From positions 381,505,910-381,569,909 of the forward strand of contig CM068372.1 in NCBI GenBank assembly GCA_034769895.1: a DNA stretch of 64,000 nt. Direction: 5' to 3'. Both the position numbers and the translations under genes were made by a program. Shown here in pieces: positions 11,577-23,086 of this stretch (position 1 is its first letter; each line of letters starts with the position of its first letter). This DNA comes from Magicicada septendecula (lineage: Eukaryota; Arthropoda; Insecta; Hemiptera; Cicadidae). The notes beneath the pieces were generated by a model. The model was not told the DNA's origin, made no database searches, and saw nothing but the letters and a program-made list of their open reading frames with translations.

Positions 11577-11975
11577 GTCATCATCATCATCATCATCATC
11601 GTCAGCAAGGATTAAACTAATGTTCCGATCTCACGCAGATAGACTAGTGCTGGTCACTCCAGCGCTTGCTCGGGTGCCCCACATCCCTCCGTCCATTCGG
11701 CTCATAATTCCATAGTTGTTTAGGGATGCGGCAGTCATCCATTGGGTTAAGACGTTCTAACCATTTTAGCCGATATTGAGTAATTATGTCTAGTATATAC
11801 ATACAATATTCAACTCCTGCCGTACATCGAGGTTTCTTCTGCGATTGTGAAGTTAATACCCCCTGCAACTGCCTGAGAAATGTATTTCGGCCGCTTGAAT
11901 ACGTCTAACCTGGGATTTCGTTAAAGTAGAATTCTCAGACCCACACAGAAGTCTGAGGAGAGCCATCACCATCAC
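11577..11975 (-). pseudogene. LINE ORF2 C-terminal relic, part 1
   Basis: On the minus strand it encodes 'RLKWLERLNPMDDCRIPKQ', then 'YEPNGRRDVGHPSKRW', the usual end of LINE ORF2 proteins of the same family as 63485-64000. The 3' end is followed by an ATC run (11577-11600), which is a (GAT)n tail in the element's own orientation. Upstream, the match breaks at 11975 and resumes at 13712 after an inserted TIR element. Frameshifts are present, so it is inactive. Confidence 0.7.
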
Positions 11976-13711
11976 CAGTGGAGTGGGGTGGATACACAAC
12001 ACCTGTTGCCGGTTGTGAAAGGCCTAAAACTTAACCTAAAAATTAATTAATTCGAATTGTTTTCTAATACCAAGTGTTCTTTTTAGAGACAAAATATTCT
12101 TTTTAGTGCTAAATTTTTTTTTTGGTATTTTCTATCATTCGGTGGCAGAAGAAGAGGGTCGTGGTTCAACGGGATCTGACTTCATTATACTTACACAGAC
12201 TAAATCAGAACACAAATAATCGAATTAAAAATAATAAAGACAAACAGAGAAACACATAACTAAACGAACAAAAAACAAATAGGTAGGTAGTAACTGCTGC
12301 ACGTAGGTTCCGAAACGAACGTAGCTGCTAATTGAGCGGTTTGCCGGTTTATACAGCGGCAACACATTGGGTGAACGAAAGACAAATCGTACGAAACTCG
12401 TTATAATTCTCACTAAATTCTAAACTCATAGCAAGAGAGTTGAACAGTTAATCGCGTTCGACAGACTATTAGTATAAAGTAATATCACGCGAAGTCAACA
12501 TGTAAAACAGACTTTACAATTAATTAACTTCACCGTAATTTAAACAAAGTGTCGGAGAATACGGATACACAGTACAATACTAAGTGAAGACAAATTCAAT
12601 TAACAGACATTCTACAATTACAAATAATTCACAAGAAACTATAAACATTACAGCAGCTTTTATATAATACAGAACACATCAACAGAGAGACTCAGTGCAT
12701 ATTCTACAACAGAGACATTAGACATAAAATCAGCAATCTAAACAACTACTTTAAAAAACATTATACATGAACTTTACCAACATCAATTAAGGACACTCAT
12801 ATTCAACACAATACGAGTGCCGTGAAAAGTGAACAGTTCGAGAATTCTTCAATAATTAAACAGTGATCGTGAGGTGCAGTGACCGCGAAGGGATACGTAA
12901 TCTACAACGACTACGGAGACCAGCAACTACTAAACACAGAGGACCACATGATGTCACCGAGAGTATGAACTACGAATAATCAACGCTCTCAAACTAATGG
13001 TACTTTAGAGTTAAGTCAATAAACTCAATTCATTCAAGTCAAAGAACTCACACTAATCATTAATTAACCTTGAGAACTGCCTCTCAGTGTTCTGCATTCG
13101 ACTGAAGCGAAATAAAACGTCAATTAGTAAATTCTTAAAAAATCATATCTAAACAGTAATCTAAATTCGCCAAATACAATTGTAGATTATAATTTACAAT
13201 TATAAGTGTTAGAAAATTATTAAATGTTAATTAATCGCGATTTCAGAGATACTCATTGTTAAGATAAGAGAAGTGATTCTACTTAAGGAAATATCCATAC
13301 AGAGTGTTATATTTGTAATTTGCTACAACTTAATTAATTAAATAAGCATTAGACATAATATTGTTGTTGTGTGTTTGGCAAATGAATTCTTTATATCCAC
13401 ATCCTTGTAGATATGAGGTGGCGCCCGGGAAATTGAAACATTTTGGCAGTAAGTGATTTTTTAATTATTAATTTATTGCTTGTTTAACAACCCCAAGTAA
13501 GAATTCTTTATATTTAACACAAGACGGTGCAAGTGCCCAGCAGTTCGAAAGCAATGCCACGTTTATCTTCAAGTTTCCCTACTAATATTGTTCGGATTTC
13601 AAATTATTCAATAACTAAAGTATTTATTCTGTGATATAATTAATATTATTTTCTCTTATTTCCAGTACTGTCGCCGCCGGCAACAGCGGTTACATGTACG
13701 CCACGCTACTG
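11976..13711. mobile_element. Non-autonomous TIR element inserted in a LINE
   Basis: The two halves of one LINE copy (11577-11975 and 13712-13840) line up with the uninterrupted copy at 63485-64000, so this 1.74 kb block is an insertion. Its ends are imperfect inverted repeats of about 36 bp: CAGTGGAGTGGGG...CTGTTGCCGG (11976-12012) against CCGGCAACAG...CACGCTACTG (13677-13711). Flanks CCATCACC and GCATCATC could be a decayed 8-bp TSD. The interior is AT-rich with no transposase. A TGGCGCCCGGG at 13419 resembles an LTR-retroelement primer binding site, so an LTR origin is the alternative. Confidence 0.55.
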
Positions 13712-13840
13712 CATCATCTTGTACAAATTCAGGCGCGTTTCTTTACTCGTTGATTTCAGAGTTATCCTGACGGTCCCACACGTATGGTTGAACTTGTGTC
13801 ATTGTTCGTAATGTAAGATACACTTCAGCTTAGATAATCA
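13712..13840 (-). pseudogene. LINE ORF2 relic, part 2
   Basis: Continuation of the LINE at 11577-11975. CAGGCGCGTTTCTTTACTCG followed by GGTCCCACACGTATGGTTGAAC matches GGCGTGTTTCTTTACTTGC and GGTCCCGCACATAAGGTTGAAC of the copy at 63800-63870. It ends around 13840. Confidence 0.6.
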
Positions 13841-14099
13841 AACTTACTGACCCGCTCCGGTACGGTTGGCAAAGTAATGCGGCTGAGTCAAATGCTAGCA
13901 AATTACTTACGGAAATATGAAATAAAGATACAAAAATTCTAAGTAATACTGAAACATAGAAAACTATCTGCAAATGAGATTACGTTGTATTTGAGACCAA
14001 AGCAAGTGTTGTAGAAAAGTATGAGAAAATCTCTACCCTGTAAAAGATAAATGAATGGGTTTCTATGGACTTCTTAAAAGAATGGCACGTGAAATGATA

Positions 14100-14360
14100 G
14101 CAAACAAAAGCGTCATTTTTCAGGAGACTAGAAAGCGGAAAGTGTCATGAGTGAGAGTAGTCCATCAGAATCTAGAAGAATGTGAAATCAACAATACAAA
14201 GGAAGCAGCGTAATGTTTAGAAGGATAATTGCTTTTGTCTGAATGACATACCAGAAGGATGTTATCGGAAGAAGAACAAGTTAGAGAAAGCCAGAGAATG
14301 GAGGAATACTGCTGAAGGAGAAAGCTAAACTTCAGATGGCAAAGGGAAGTGTGTAACCGC
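14100..14360 (+). pseudogene. LINE ORF2 C-terminal relic
   Basis: A diverged copy of the segment at 1551-1840. It shares TTTTCAGGAGA and AGTCCATCAG.ATCTAGAA at DNA level and VHQ.LE..EI plus a basic SEE-rich tail at protein level. Stops and frameshifts occur throughout. Confidence 0.4.
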
Positions 14361-14416
14361 AGACGATAAATAGCTCAGCGGAATGAACAGGTCGCCATCA
14401 GGCTGTTAGCCTAACC

Positions 14417-15121
14417 GGGAGTGGTTCTCAATCTTTTTCTGTTCACGGCACACTATCTTTTGTATTGAGTTCCGGCGGCACACTAATGTACGAGTTGGTA
14501 ACAATTTTTCCCCCACATCACTATCCCAGGTACAACTGGATGCGCAATCCCTATGTTGTGTCCTCAGAATTCGCCATCAACCTCCCTCTGGAGAAAGAAT
14601 AATAACACACAGAACTTCAATCAGACCGAACATTTTAGTTGAAATATTGAGAACCACCACTTCTCAACTTCAAGCCGTGAGCGAAGAAAGTATAGCTAGT
14701 AATAGCAATGGAAGCAGCAATATTTTTCTACCACATGCTTGTGCGATCTGGGTTATTCGGCACTAACTAACATACAAAAATTAAAATAAACCCAACAGAC
14801 TTCTCTTAGTAGAATACGAAATGCGTGTGTGTTTATCTTCGTTACCACCACGAACTGAACTTTTGTGTAAGAAACAACAAGTCCAAGTTTCTCGTTAAAA
14901 ACTCAAACATTTTATTGTTAGGCGTAAGCCAATAAATCCCTCCTAATATAAACATGTTTAAGCTCCTGAATATTTTTCTCATGTTCCTTTTCCAAAATCA
15001 ATGTTGAATAAATTGATTGTAATTACTTTTACCAGTAATACAGTATCACAAAGTTTCGCGGCACGCTTAGAGAGTCTGGCGACACAGTAGTGTGCTGTGG
15101 CACACCCGTTGAGAACCACTG
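14417..15121. mobile_element. hAT-type MITE, ~0.7 kb
   Basis: Ends are inverted: AGTGGTTCTCAATC...CACGGCACAC on the left and GTGTGCTGTGGCACACC..TTGAGAACCACT on the right. This is the classic hAT consensus end (CAGTGGTTCTCAA). Left flank GCCTAACC (14409-14416) and right flank GCCTAACG (15122-15129) agree at 7 of 8 bases, as expected for an 8-bp hAT target duplication. The interior has no transposase frame, so it is non-autonomous. Confidence 0.75.
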
Positions 15122-15131
15122 GCCTAACGCT

Positions 15132-15325
15132 TGGAAGAAGAAGAAGAAGAAGAAGAAGAAGAAGAAGAAGAAGAAGAAGGAGGAGGAGGAGGAGGAGGAG
15201 GAGGAGGAGGAGGAGGAGGAGGAGGAGGAGGAGATGGAGAAGGAGAAGGAGATGAAGAAGAAGAAAAAGAAGAAGGAGGAGGAGAAGAAGGAGAAGGAGA
15301 AGGAAATAAAGAAGAAGAAGAATAT
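15132..15325. repeat. (GAA)n/(GGA)n purine microsatellite
   Basis: A polypurine tract of GAA then GGA then mixed GAA/GGA triplets. It produces poly-Lys/Glu/Gly frames forward and poly-Leu frames in reverse, none of them genes. It directly follows the hAT MITE and its duplicated flank. Confidence 0.95.
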
Positions 15326-15774
15326 CAGTGCTCATAGGTAGCCCCCATTTACACACTGTTGTTTAATTTTACAATGTCAATACAAAAATACTGAACAATG
15401 GTTTCAGTTATAAACAATGCTGTCATATGTAGACTAACTGGATTCAGTAGGGGAGTCAGAGAAGAGAAAAATAGTCTCTCTAGACAGGACAGCCGAAAAA
15501 TACTGTTGGCAGTGTTGGCCGGAAGGAAGAAAGGGTAGTGTAGTTCGCGTTTTACTGTACGTCACTCTACTGTTACTTCCTGCTTGGGAGGAGCATACTC
15601 AGAGGGTACTCACAGGCACATCTGATAGCTAAGCGTGAAGTTTAACTGAACTTAGCAAAACTGAGGGCCTATTATATACGATTTGTACTTGCTCTATTAA
15701 TAAAAAAAGCGTAAACATCTTAACGATGGAAGGTTTAGGGAGGATAGGTCAATAAGTAGGCCTGTAACACAAAT

Positions 15775-16075
15775 TTTACATTATTTGTGTCTACGTTTCG
15801 ACAATATTTGTTGTCATCATCACGACCTGTGTAAGCTCAAAATCACTCCACAATAAAGAAAATTGAAACAGAACAAGATCAGTTAACGCTAACGTGAGGT
15901 GGTATACGTTAGTGTTAGCCTTAACCACAGTACTGTGGGCCTAACGTTTGCCACCTCACGTTAGCGTTACTCGATTCACTGAAGATGGCAGTCGATGGCA
16001 TTGCCGAAACGTCTGGTTTTGTAATACAATTTTAGACCACGGCCAAACAGCCCGGAAATAATTTTAATGAAAATG
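15775..16075. repeat. Palindromic repeat with hammerhead-like core
   Basis: The centre is an inverted repeat (AACGCTAACGTGAGGTGG against CCACCTCACGTTAGCGTT). On the plus strand CTGAAGA (15979-15985), GGCA (15987-15990) pairing with TGCC (16002-16005), and GAAA (16006-16009) form a hammerhead-like core; TCA before and TGG after can start stem I. The inverted half carries a decayed core near 15800. The downstream GACCACGGCCAAACAGCCCGG is shared with 8641-8894, placing both in one family. Confidence 0.6.
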
Positions 16076-16109
16076 ACTCCGTCCGTGTAAGACTTCGTAA
16101 CACATTATC

Positions 16110-17030
16110 TTGCTGTGTTTGATTTTTCTCTATTGTCCGCAGACAGGTCGAAACGTCGACACGAAGAATGTAAAATTTGCGTTATACTCATTGACCGTTC
16201 CTCGCTAAACTAAACTTTCCATCGTTATAATTTATTGATCGGCGGCCACTACTAAATTAAGCAAATATCTTAGCACAGCCTTTGGCTAGTAATACGGGCT
16301 GTGTGTGTGTTTACGTCTTATAAAGTAAACTGGAAGTGGCATGTTGTGTTCATGGTGTTGGCGGTGACAGGCATTATTGTTGGCTGCGGTTCAAGGCTAC
16401 GTCCGGTGCCAAAAGAATAATTATAGTCAATCCGGCTGTATTGGGGCGTTCTGCGGCCCCTTCCGTTTGCATTCATTTACAGTGCATCGATCACCTCTGC
16501 AAGTCGCCGTGTCCATAGCGCCAGATTAGTGTTCATGTATTTTGGCCCGGTGTAGGCTATCGATTTCTAGTACCTACGTACAGTCGAATGTTACTTTTTA
16601 GAAAACTTAAATCGTTAATAGCTAATTTCTGTTTTTCATATAATCTTCATCATCATCACATCACGGCATAGTGAAGAGGTGCTGGCTGTTCCGCCTTCAA
16701 AGATCCTGCAGCCGTCTCCTCCTGAATCTTACCACACACCTGTGTCCTATAGGTTTATATTATTTCCAGACTTGTTTGGCTATTCTTGAATATGACATTC
16801 TTTCCATGAGTTGTTTGTAGTCTTTCAATATTTCATTCAAGCTGAAAACTTATAATTCTTATCTTTTGGCCTCGTTTTTATACGATCAAATTTAGAACAC
16901 CTTTTAACTTTTCATAAGGACATCATTTCCGAGGCCTGTATTTTGCTTTCTTGTTTCTTTGTCGTTCCATAGTCCATAGTTCTTTCTTGGTCCCTGTTCA
17001 TATTTCACACCCGTATGACAGAGCGAGGAC
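16110..17030. other. No gene recognised
   Basis: No domain-bearing frame. A frame at 16336-16518 has no recognisable feature. Text around 16640-16800 (ATCATCATCACATCACGG and following) resembles fragments of LINE 3' regions but is too decayed to assign. Confidence 0.3.
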
Positions 17031-17036
17031 CGCCAG

Positions 17037-17127
17037 AACTTTAACTTTAACTTTAACTTTAACTTTAACTTTAACTTTAACTTTAACTTTAACTTTAACT
17101 TTAACTTTAACTTTAACTTTAACTTTA
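17037..17127. repeat. (AACTTT)n hexamer array
   Basis: About 15 near-perfect AACTTT units in tandem. It lies at the 3' side (in the minus-strand sense) of a LINE RT relic and generates alternating VK / TL frames that are not genes. Confidence 0.95.
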
Positions 17128-17870
17128 GAACTTTGTCTCTCGACGTACCTTATTTTTGAAATAGTGTTGATTGCCTCACACATCGTGTAGAACTTGGCTA
17201 ACTTAAAATCAATATCATAATTGTTACCATAACCAATATCATTTACCAAACAATTAAAATGGTTCACGTATTCTATAATTTGATCATTAATTATTATTTT
17301 TGTTCTTATTTGTTCCTTGCCTCAAAATGCCATTACATTTGTCTTTGTAGTAGAGATTGATATTGTGTTGTTTGCACATCTGTTGAAGCTTAAAAACAGA
17401 TTTTTGCGAATAGATTCTGTATTTTTAATTACAAGCAAGTCGTCAACAAACAACGGCACATTCAAATATCTGTCTCGTGATAACTTAATACCAGGGTTTA
17501 TTAGATGTTTCTATTCCCTTAGTAGATCGTCGATACAAATGTTAAAATAGAGTAGGTGATATACTGCTTTCTTGTATAACGCCTTGATTGACAGATGTTT
17601 GTTGAGATATTCTACAATTATATTACTGTATTTTTAACAGTTATTCTTCTGCCTTATATACGCCTTATACAGTTTTTAGAAGTTGTTGTGGGTATCCTCG
17701 TTCTTCTAATACTTGCTACCGCAAATTTCTATCTAATCTATCAAAGTCAAAGAAAGCTACATGCGTTTCTTTGTTGAATTCACGATGCTTCTGAATTATT
17801 GGTTTTTCACATTTAAACACAATATTGCACTGCTGTTAAAGTTTAAAGATATCAGTAATACTGTTTGGGT
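17128..17870 (-). pseudogene. LINE reverse-transcriptase relic
   Basis: Read on the minus strand in shifting frames: 'HREFNKETHVAFFDFDRLDR', then 'NQGVIQESSISPTLFNIYID', a degraded 'LFVDDLLVIKNTE' active-site box (Tyr/Phe-Ala replaced by Phe-Val), 'STTKTNVMAF', 'EYVNHFNCL' and 'FYTMCEAINTI'. This is the RT domain order of the insect LINE family also seen at 3500-4371. Stops and frameshifts are numerous. The match ends at the hexamer array. Confidence 0.65.
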
Positions 17871-17879
17871 ATTTATTTA

Positions 17880-20180
17880 GTCAAGACATATTTACTTACT
17901 GTACTATTGAAACTATTACTTAGTAAAGACACTTTCAAACAGGACTGTACTATTATTCTTTCAAACATCGTCAAGGATGTTACTGCGTTGTATGGCGAAG
18001 TAGTTATTACTCTTGGTCGATAAACTGGCGTTTTGTTTTCTTTGGTGGATGTCGGTGTTCCAAGACATTTAGCAACACACACCTTGCGGTACATAACAAG
18101 AATTCCCAGACACTGTATTCGACATTTAGGAATATCTACAACATACATGTAGTGTAGGGGGTCACATATCGCCATCGCTGTACTTAAGGCGTGCAGTCCA
18201 TACCATCACATAAACCACGTTCACGCAGCGGCCTAACTAGGAGCTGCTCTAAAGAAGGGATGAAACTGGCTTAAAAGTAGGTCTATATTCAGTGATCATG
18301 GAATTTCTCTGAAATTTTTAATAGCTCTGGGAAGGGATTGATTCCCCTGACCAGTCATAGGCAAACTTTGAATTTATGGAGACGCGTATATAACTGAGGA
18401 CCAGTTCGATGGGCGCACCCCTTCCCCACCCAATCAATGAAAAATAAAAAGGTCCTGAGTTCAATAGCCTGACGTTACAAACATTAACTGTCGCTTTATA
18501 ATAAGCCTACCCTTGCGCTTATATTTAGCGACGTGGAACACCGAATCAAAAAAAAAGCTTTGCAGTATTTTTCATATAATTTTGTGGAACTTTTCACGTT
18601 AGGAGTAGGTCATCAACAATCTGTCATCATGCACACACACGTTAAAATGAACAAAACTTTAAACGAAAAAAATAGTTAAATAGGAACACACTTTAATCAA
18701 AATAAATTAAAGAACTTACCATACTAAAAACTATTTATTTTTATGCGGGTGCGTTCTTTCGTTCAAAAGAAAATAAATTTACAAATTGGTTCCGGGCGCG
18801 TCATACATTATCGACGGGCGCACTTGCGCCCGCGTGCTCAGTGTCGCCGACTGCTGCCTTTGACCTTCCCCCTTAGTAAGCCACTACTTCTACCCCTAAG
18901 TTACCACCATCGCTTCGAACCGCATAAACTTACAAGGGAAGGGCAGGAAAATCTCTCCCACAACGGCAACTCTCCGCTATCCCTCCATCAGCCAACGAGC
19001 GGGCTGGAGCCTTCTCATTGCAAGAAGAGTAACTCATTAGCCGATATGGCATGTGAAAACATAGCTGTTGATACAAAACGTAACATTGCCCAGTGTCCGT
19101 TAGCCAGACAGCCAACCTCACGAACTCGAGCCGAATACAGGCTACTGCAGCGCCGGTTACACAGAGCCACCAGATCTCGCCACCGTAAGCTGGACGAATG
19201 CTTTGCTGCGATTATCACTCCTGATAACGCCGATTATAATCAGTACCCTGCGTCTCTCAAGCCATGCGTTAAGGTCGGTGTTGCGGAGGGAGAAAGGGCC
19301 ACCGGTAATCAGCGATATAGCACCGGCTCCCGCCTCGCAGATCCGTAGCCACAGTCCCACCTGGAGAGAATCAGCCAACCACACAACGACTCACTCTGAA
19401 CTGCTTTCCCCCAACTGAACGGGGGTACGCTGCGTGGTAGGGTGAGGTTCTTGATCGTAAAAAGGCCCACCTTAGTCGTTTCAGTCACTGCGCTTGATAT
19501 TAAAAGGCTCACCTGTTAGGAGTGGTAACTTCGCAGTTGCTGTCAGAGACGAGCCAACCTTGGATCCCGTTCGCAAGAGACACACACACACCACTGTATA
19601 TAACTCGTTCCCTCTGGCTCCCAAGGAATTAAGCCAGACCTACACATACAGGTGAACATCAAACGTACAAATATAAAGCACAAAACAAATTAACAGTTGA
19701 TCAAATTCAAATCAACACACAAAACGCGATTCTTGTAACGCTAAGTATTGGAAACCATGACAAAACAATTGTGCGCCAAACCCAATAACAACACGACTAC
19801 CGTCAAAGTCTCGGTATTACCAGTCAATTATAATAGTCATCTCAAGTACGTATGTATAGGTAACAGAAATAGATATGTAGTAGGATTTCTAGAAAACTTT
19901 ATGACTCCTTCCTCTCAATCCTGTTTCTCCACTGTATTAGCGATATTCACGTCCATTAGCCTATATTTTCGGCTACTTCATCTATTTTCAATCTCTGACA
20001 TCTACGTTTTTCTTCGTTAGAGGCTCCAGTCTGTTATTGACTGAACCCATGGTGTCGGCGTTGTCTATTTGCTCTTATAGCGTGAACGTGTCACGTCGGC
20101 CTTTTTGCAACAATGCGAGTTGTTAAATAATAATAATAATAATAATATCTAGAATAAGCAGTGGGTCGAGAATTTTCCAT
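17880..20180. other. No recognised gene; GC-richer patch at 18.75-19.6 kb
   Basis: No domain is recognisable. An open frame of 201 codons (18743-19348, +) stands out by length and by higher GC than its surroundings, but reads as a basic low-information peptide with no motif. Overlapping frames on the other strand are similarly long, which suggests a GC effect. The patch could be an untranslated part or LTR of an element not otherwise visible here. A short AAT run is at 20128-20145. Confidence 0.3.
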
Positions 20181-20189
20181 GCACAAAGA

Positions 20190-20640
20190 CCAAGTTAATT
20201 GGTAAGGCAGAAATTTCGAAGACAGTTAAGATGGTCGTTTTCAAAAATAAGTATGTGCCAGTTCTTACTTATGGGGCTGAAACCTGTTCTCTAAGTGAGA
20301 AGCATCTAAACTCTCTCCAAGCTATGGAGATGAGATATTTCAGGAAGGTTGAAGGAAGACAAGAAGAGATCGAGTCAGAAACACTACTATAAGAGTGAGT
20401 CTTAAGACAGTACCTCTGAAAGATCAAATTAAGAAAGCACAGTTGCGCTAGTTTGGACACGTTCAGAGGATGGAAGGGGACAGACTTCCAAAACAACTGT
20501 ATGAGGCAAGAATGGCTGGGAGAAGAGACTGACTTGGGAGGACAGTGTGAGGTGCTCTCTGCAGGGGCTGGGAGTGCAGTGAAATGAAGCCAAAGCCCTG
20601 GCCACGCAGAGAGACCACGATGGAGGGACCTTTGCTCAAC
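20190..20640 (+). pseudogene. LINE ORF2 C-terminal relic
   Basis: Forward frames read 'KYVPVLTYGAETCSLSEKH', 'SLQAMEMRYFRKVEG', then after a frameshift 'LKDQIKKAQLR', 'FGHVQRMEGDRLPKQLYEARMAGRRD'. This is the region downstream of the RT core in many arthropod LINEs (P.LtYGaEtW...aaEMrflR...fGHv.Rm...R.pkq). At least two frameshifts and stop codons are present. No RT catalytic box is attached. Confidence 0.65.
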
Positions 20641-20649
20641 CTTTACATT

Positions 20650-21000
20650 TTGCGGTAGAAGAGGATTCGAATAAAAAGAAGATAATAATATATTTATTCC
20701 CATTATTAAAATTTACAGTGTTCATTACATTCACAGCACTAGAAATTACCAGCTCACCACATACTGTGAGCAGTGACAAGTTAAGGTTTATCAATATCGT
20801 TGCTATATATTTAGTTAAAAAAAAGACAATCATCCACAGATCCGATTAACTCTTATCGCTAACAATTTTTGTCATATATTTATTCTGCAGTCTCTGAAAC
20901 TTTTACAGATTACACTAAATATTAATATGTACTAGAAAATAGATCCTTAACATTCTAAAATTAACCCCAACTGAAATAATCCTTTATAACCTGTGACAAG
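20650..21000. other. AT-rich, no gene seen
   Basis: No supported frame; the sequence separates the LINE relic from the decayed jockey copy. Confidence 0.4.
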
Positions 21001-21004
21001 TGTC

Positions 21005-22850
21005 AGAGCTGTTGGGTTGCGCGTCGTGAGACGACCCAATGGTTTCCTAGTACCGAGCCTCCGGTAGGGGCTCCTGCCTAGTGGTCCTGTCCAGACGGAA
21101 TATATTTAATTAATGTTTATTGGTCGCTGCAACGACATGCTCTCACTAGGTCGACTAGTACAGTATTTGTCGAGGCCGTTTCCAAGATTCACCTGGACGT
21201 GTTCGGTACTTGCCAAGGCCAGCTATGAGTGGGTTTGTCTGGGTCCTCGCAGCTCGGACGTAAAATTTACGTGCAAGTCGCCTTGCGGTGTCATCCAAGG
21301 AGCGGACACCGAGTCCTCTTCTCAGGAGACGAGAAGAAAACCGATAGGGGACTTTGGCCGCTAGCCGAAGACCTCTATCGAGAACGCTTTGCAACCTTCT
21401 TTTGTGAACGGTTGCGAGGTAACCCCAGACGGGAAGAGCATAGGTAATGATCGGCAACAGATACGCGTTGACGATCAACTTACCCAGCTTGCGGGTCATA
21501 GCCTTGTTGACAAGGATCGGAAACAGTTGCGCGAGACGAGCGGACGCTTTCTTTCGCATCGTCTCAGCGTGGGCACGCCAGGTGAGCCGACGATCAAGGT
21601 GGACACCGAGGTACTTTACTTCTCTCGACCAGGGCAAGTACGTTCTACCGAGTCTCACTCGGCCTCGTGGTTCTTTCAGGCGCTTTGAGAATAGCACCGC
21701 GGAGCTCTTGGTGTCGTTGACGGCAACTTTCCAGCTTTCCGTCCACGTCGAATACGTATCGAGTGCGCGCTGGAGTCGTAGGATAGCCCTGTCAGCGTTC
21801 CGATCGGCGGTATAGACCGCCGTGACGTCGGCAAACAGGGCCATCTGGACTCCAGGCTCTCTAGGTGCGTCGTTGACGTACACGGAGAACAGGAGAGGCC
21901 CTAGCACGCTACCTTGAGGTACCCCGGCTGTAATGCGTCTCTCGGAAGAGACATGGTCGTCTATTCTCACGCAGAAAGTCCTCTCCGTCAGAAAGCTAGC
22001 AATCAAGCGAAGGTAGCAATCTGGGAGCTGGATTTCCCGGAGCTTGAACAAGAGCCCGTCGTGCCAGACACTATCAAAGGCCTTTTCCACATCTAGGAAA
22101 CAGGCGACAGTCTGCTCTTTCCGACACCCGGCGCACGTGATGTATTCCACCAGTCTCATCAGCTGATGAGTGGTGGAATGCCCCACACGGAAGCCGAACT
22201 GTTCGGGGACCAGTACATCGAAATTTCGTAGATGGTCTAGTACTCTCCGTTGTACGAGACGTTCGAGAACCTTTGAGTGGCTGACAGTAGACTAATGGGC
22301 CGGAGGTTGCCGGGACGGGAAGCGTCCTTTCCCTGCTTCGGGATCACTATAACCGTCGCCTTACGCCATTTCTGGGGAAAATAGGCCAGTCTGAGACACG
22401 CGTTGAACAGCGCGACCAAGAAAAGTACTCCTCGCTCCGGGAGTCGAGTAAGAGCGGCGTTCGAGACGCCGTCCGGGCCAGGAGCTTTTCTCGGTACGAG
22501 TTCAACGAGCCGATCTGTGACCTCTTCCCTAGTAATGGGTTCGGGCTCCGCAGTGATCGGAAGAGACAGAAAGTCTTCCACTTCGTTCTCGACTTCTTCA
22601 TCGAAGTCCCAGTCCATGGGCGGGTTAGGTGCGAACTGTCGCTCAAAACACGCGCCCAAGTACTCGGCCTTCGCCTCCGGGCGAGCCAGGATTTGACCGA
22701 ATGGTCCAGCAATGGCCGGGATGCGAGGCCGGCGCCTCTTCCCTACCAAAGCCGAAGGTATCCGGTAAGGGCTACTTTCGTCCGATCCGTCCCCTGCTTG
22801 GGCCACGGCGAGTTCCCAACAGCGTCTCCGGTAGGCCTGCATTTCACGAC
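21005..22850 (-). pseudogene. Decayed, 5'-truncated jockey-clade ORF2
   Basis: The minus strand encodes the C-terminal two-thirds of a protein clearly homologous to the full-length ORF2s nearby, starting at about their residue 335 (YRRRCWELAVAQ) and running to the end. KAPGPDG, LDVEKAFDSVW and GVPQGSVLGPLLF are kept. The catalytic box reads FADV instead of FADD, removing an essential aspartate. A frameshift near 22240-22280 splits the protein at 'LLSAT'. The 3' UTR (21005-21155) resembles that of the intact copies (GGGTTGCGCGTCGTGAGACG against GGTTGTGCGTCGCAGAGACG), but no poly(A) remains. It predates the neighbouring insertions and belongs to a related subfamily. Confidence 0.9.
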
Positions 22851-22901
22851 GTAAAACAGGTTTGTATTGTATTAATTATCTAGGGATGAAACACGTGTAT
22901 T

Positions 22902-22914
22902 TCATATTATCCAT
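22902..22914. repeat. Target-site duplication, left copy (3' side)
   Basis: TCATATTATCCAT, identical to 28077-28089. It sits directly beyond the poly(A) end (poly-T on this strand) of the left jockey element. Confidence 0.9.
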
Positions 22915-23086
22915 TTTTTTTTTTTTTTTTTTTTTTTTGCTCTGGGCTTTGCGGTTGTGCGTCGCAGAGACGAACCGCACGGGAACTGAGTTCCGAGCTA
23001 CCATCTGGAGCTCCTGCCTCGTGGCCCTGCCCAAGTAGGGCGTGTGCTCTATAGCAGGCCTTTCTCGGCTGTTGTGCTAGCCTACA

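Noticed and set aside
14979..15356. Poly-Leu frame (minus) and poly-Lys/Glu/Gly frames (plus)
   Set aside because: Products of the GAA/GGA triplet tract.
16951..17267. Frames with repeated Leu-Thr or Lys-Val
   Set aside because: Products of the (AACTTT)n array, partly overlapping a LINE relic.
18743..19348. 201-codon forward frame
   Set aside because: No domain, no homologous copy in the window, and equally open frames on the other strand; kept only as a low-interest observation.
20269..20703. 144-codon minus frame
   Set aside because: Antisense to a recognisable LINE ORF2 relic.
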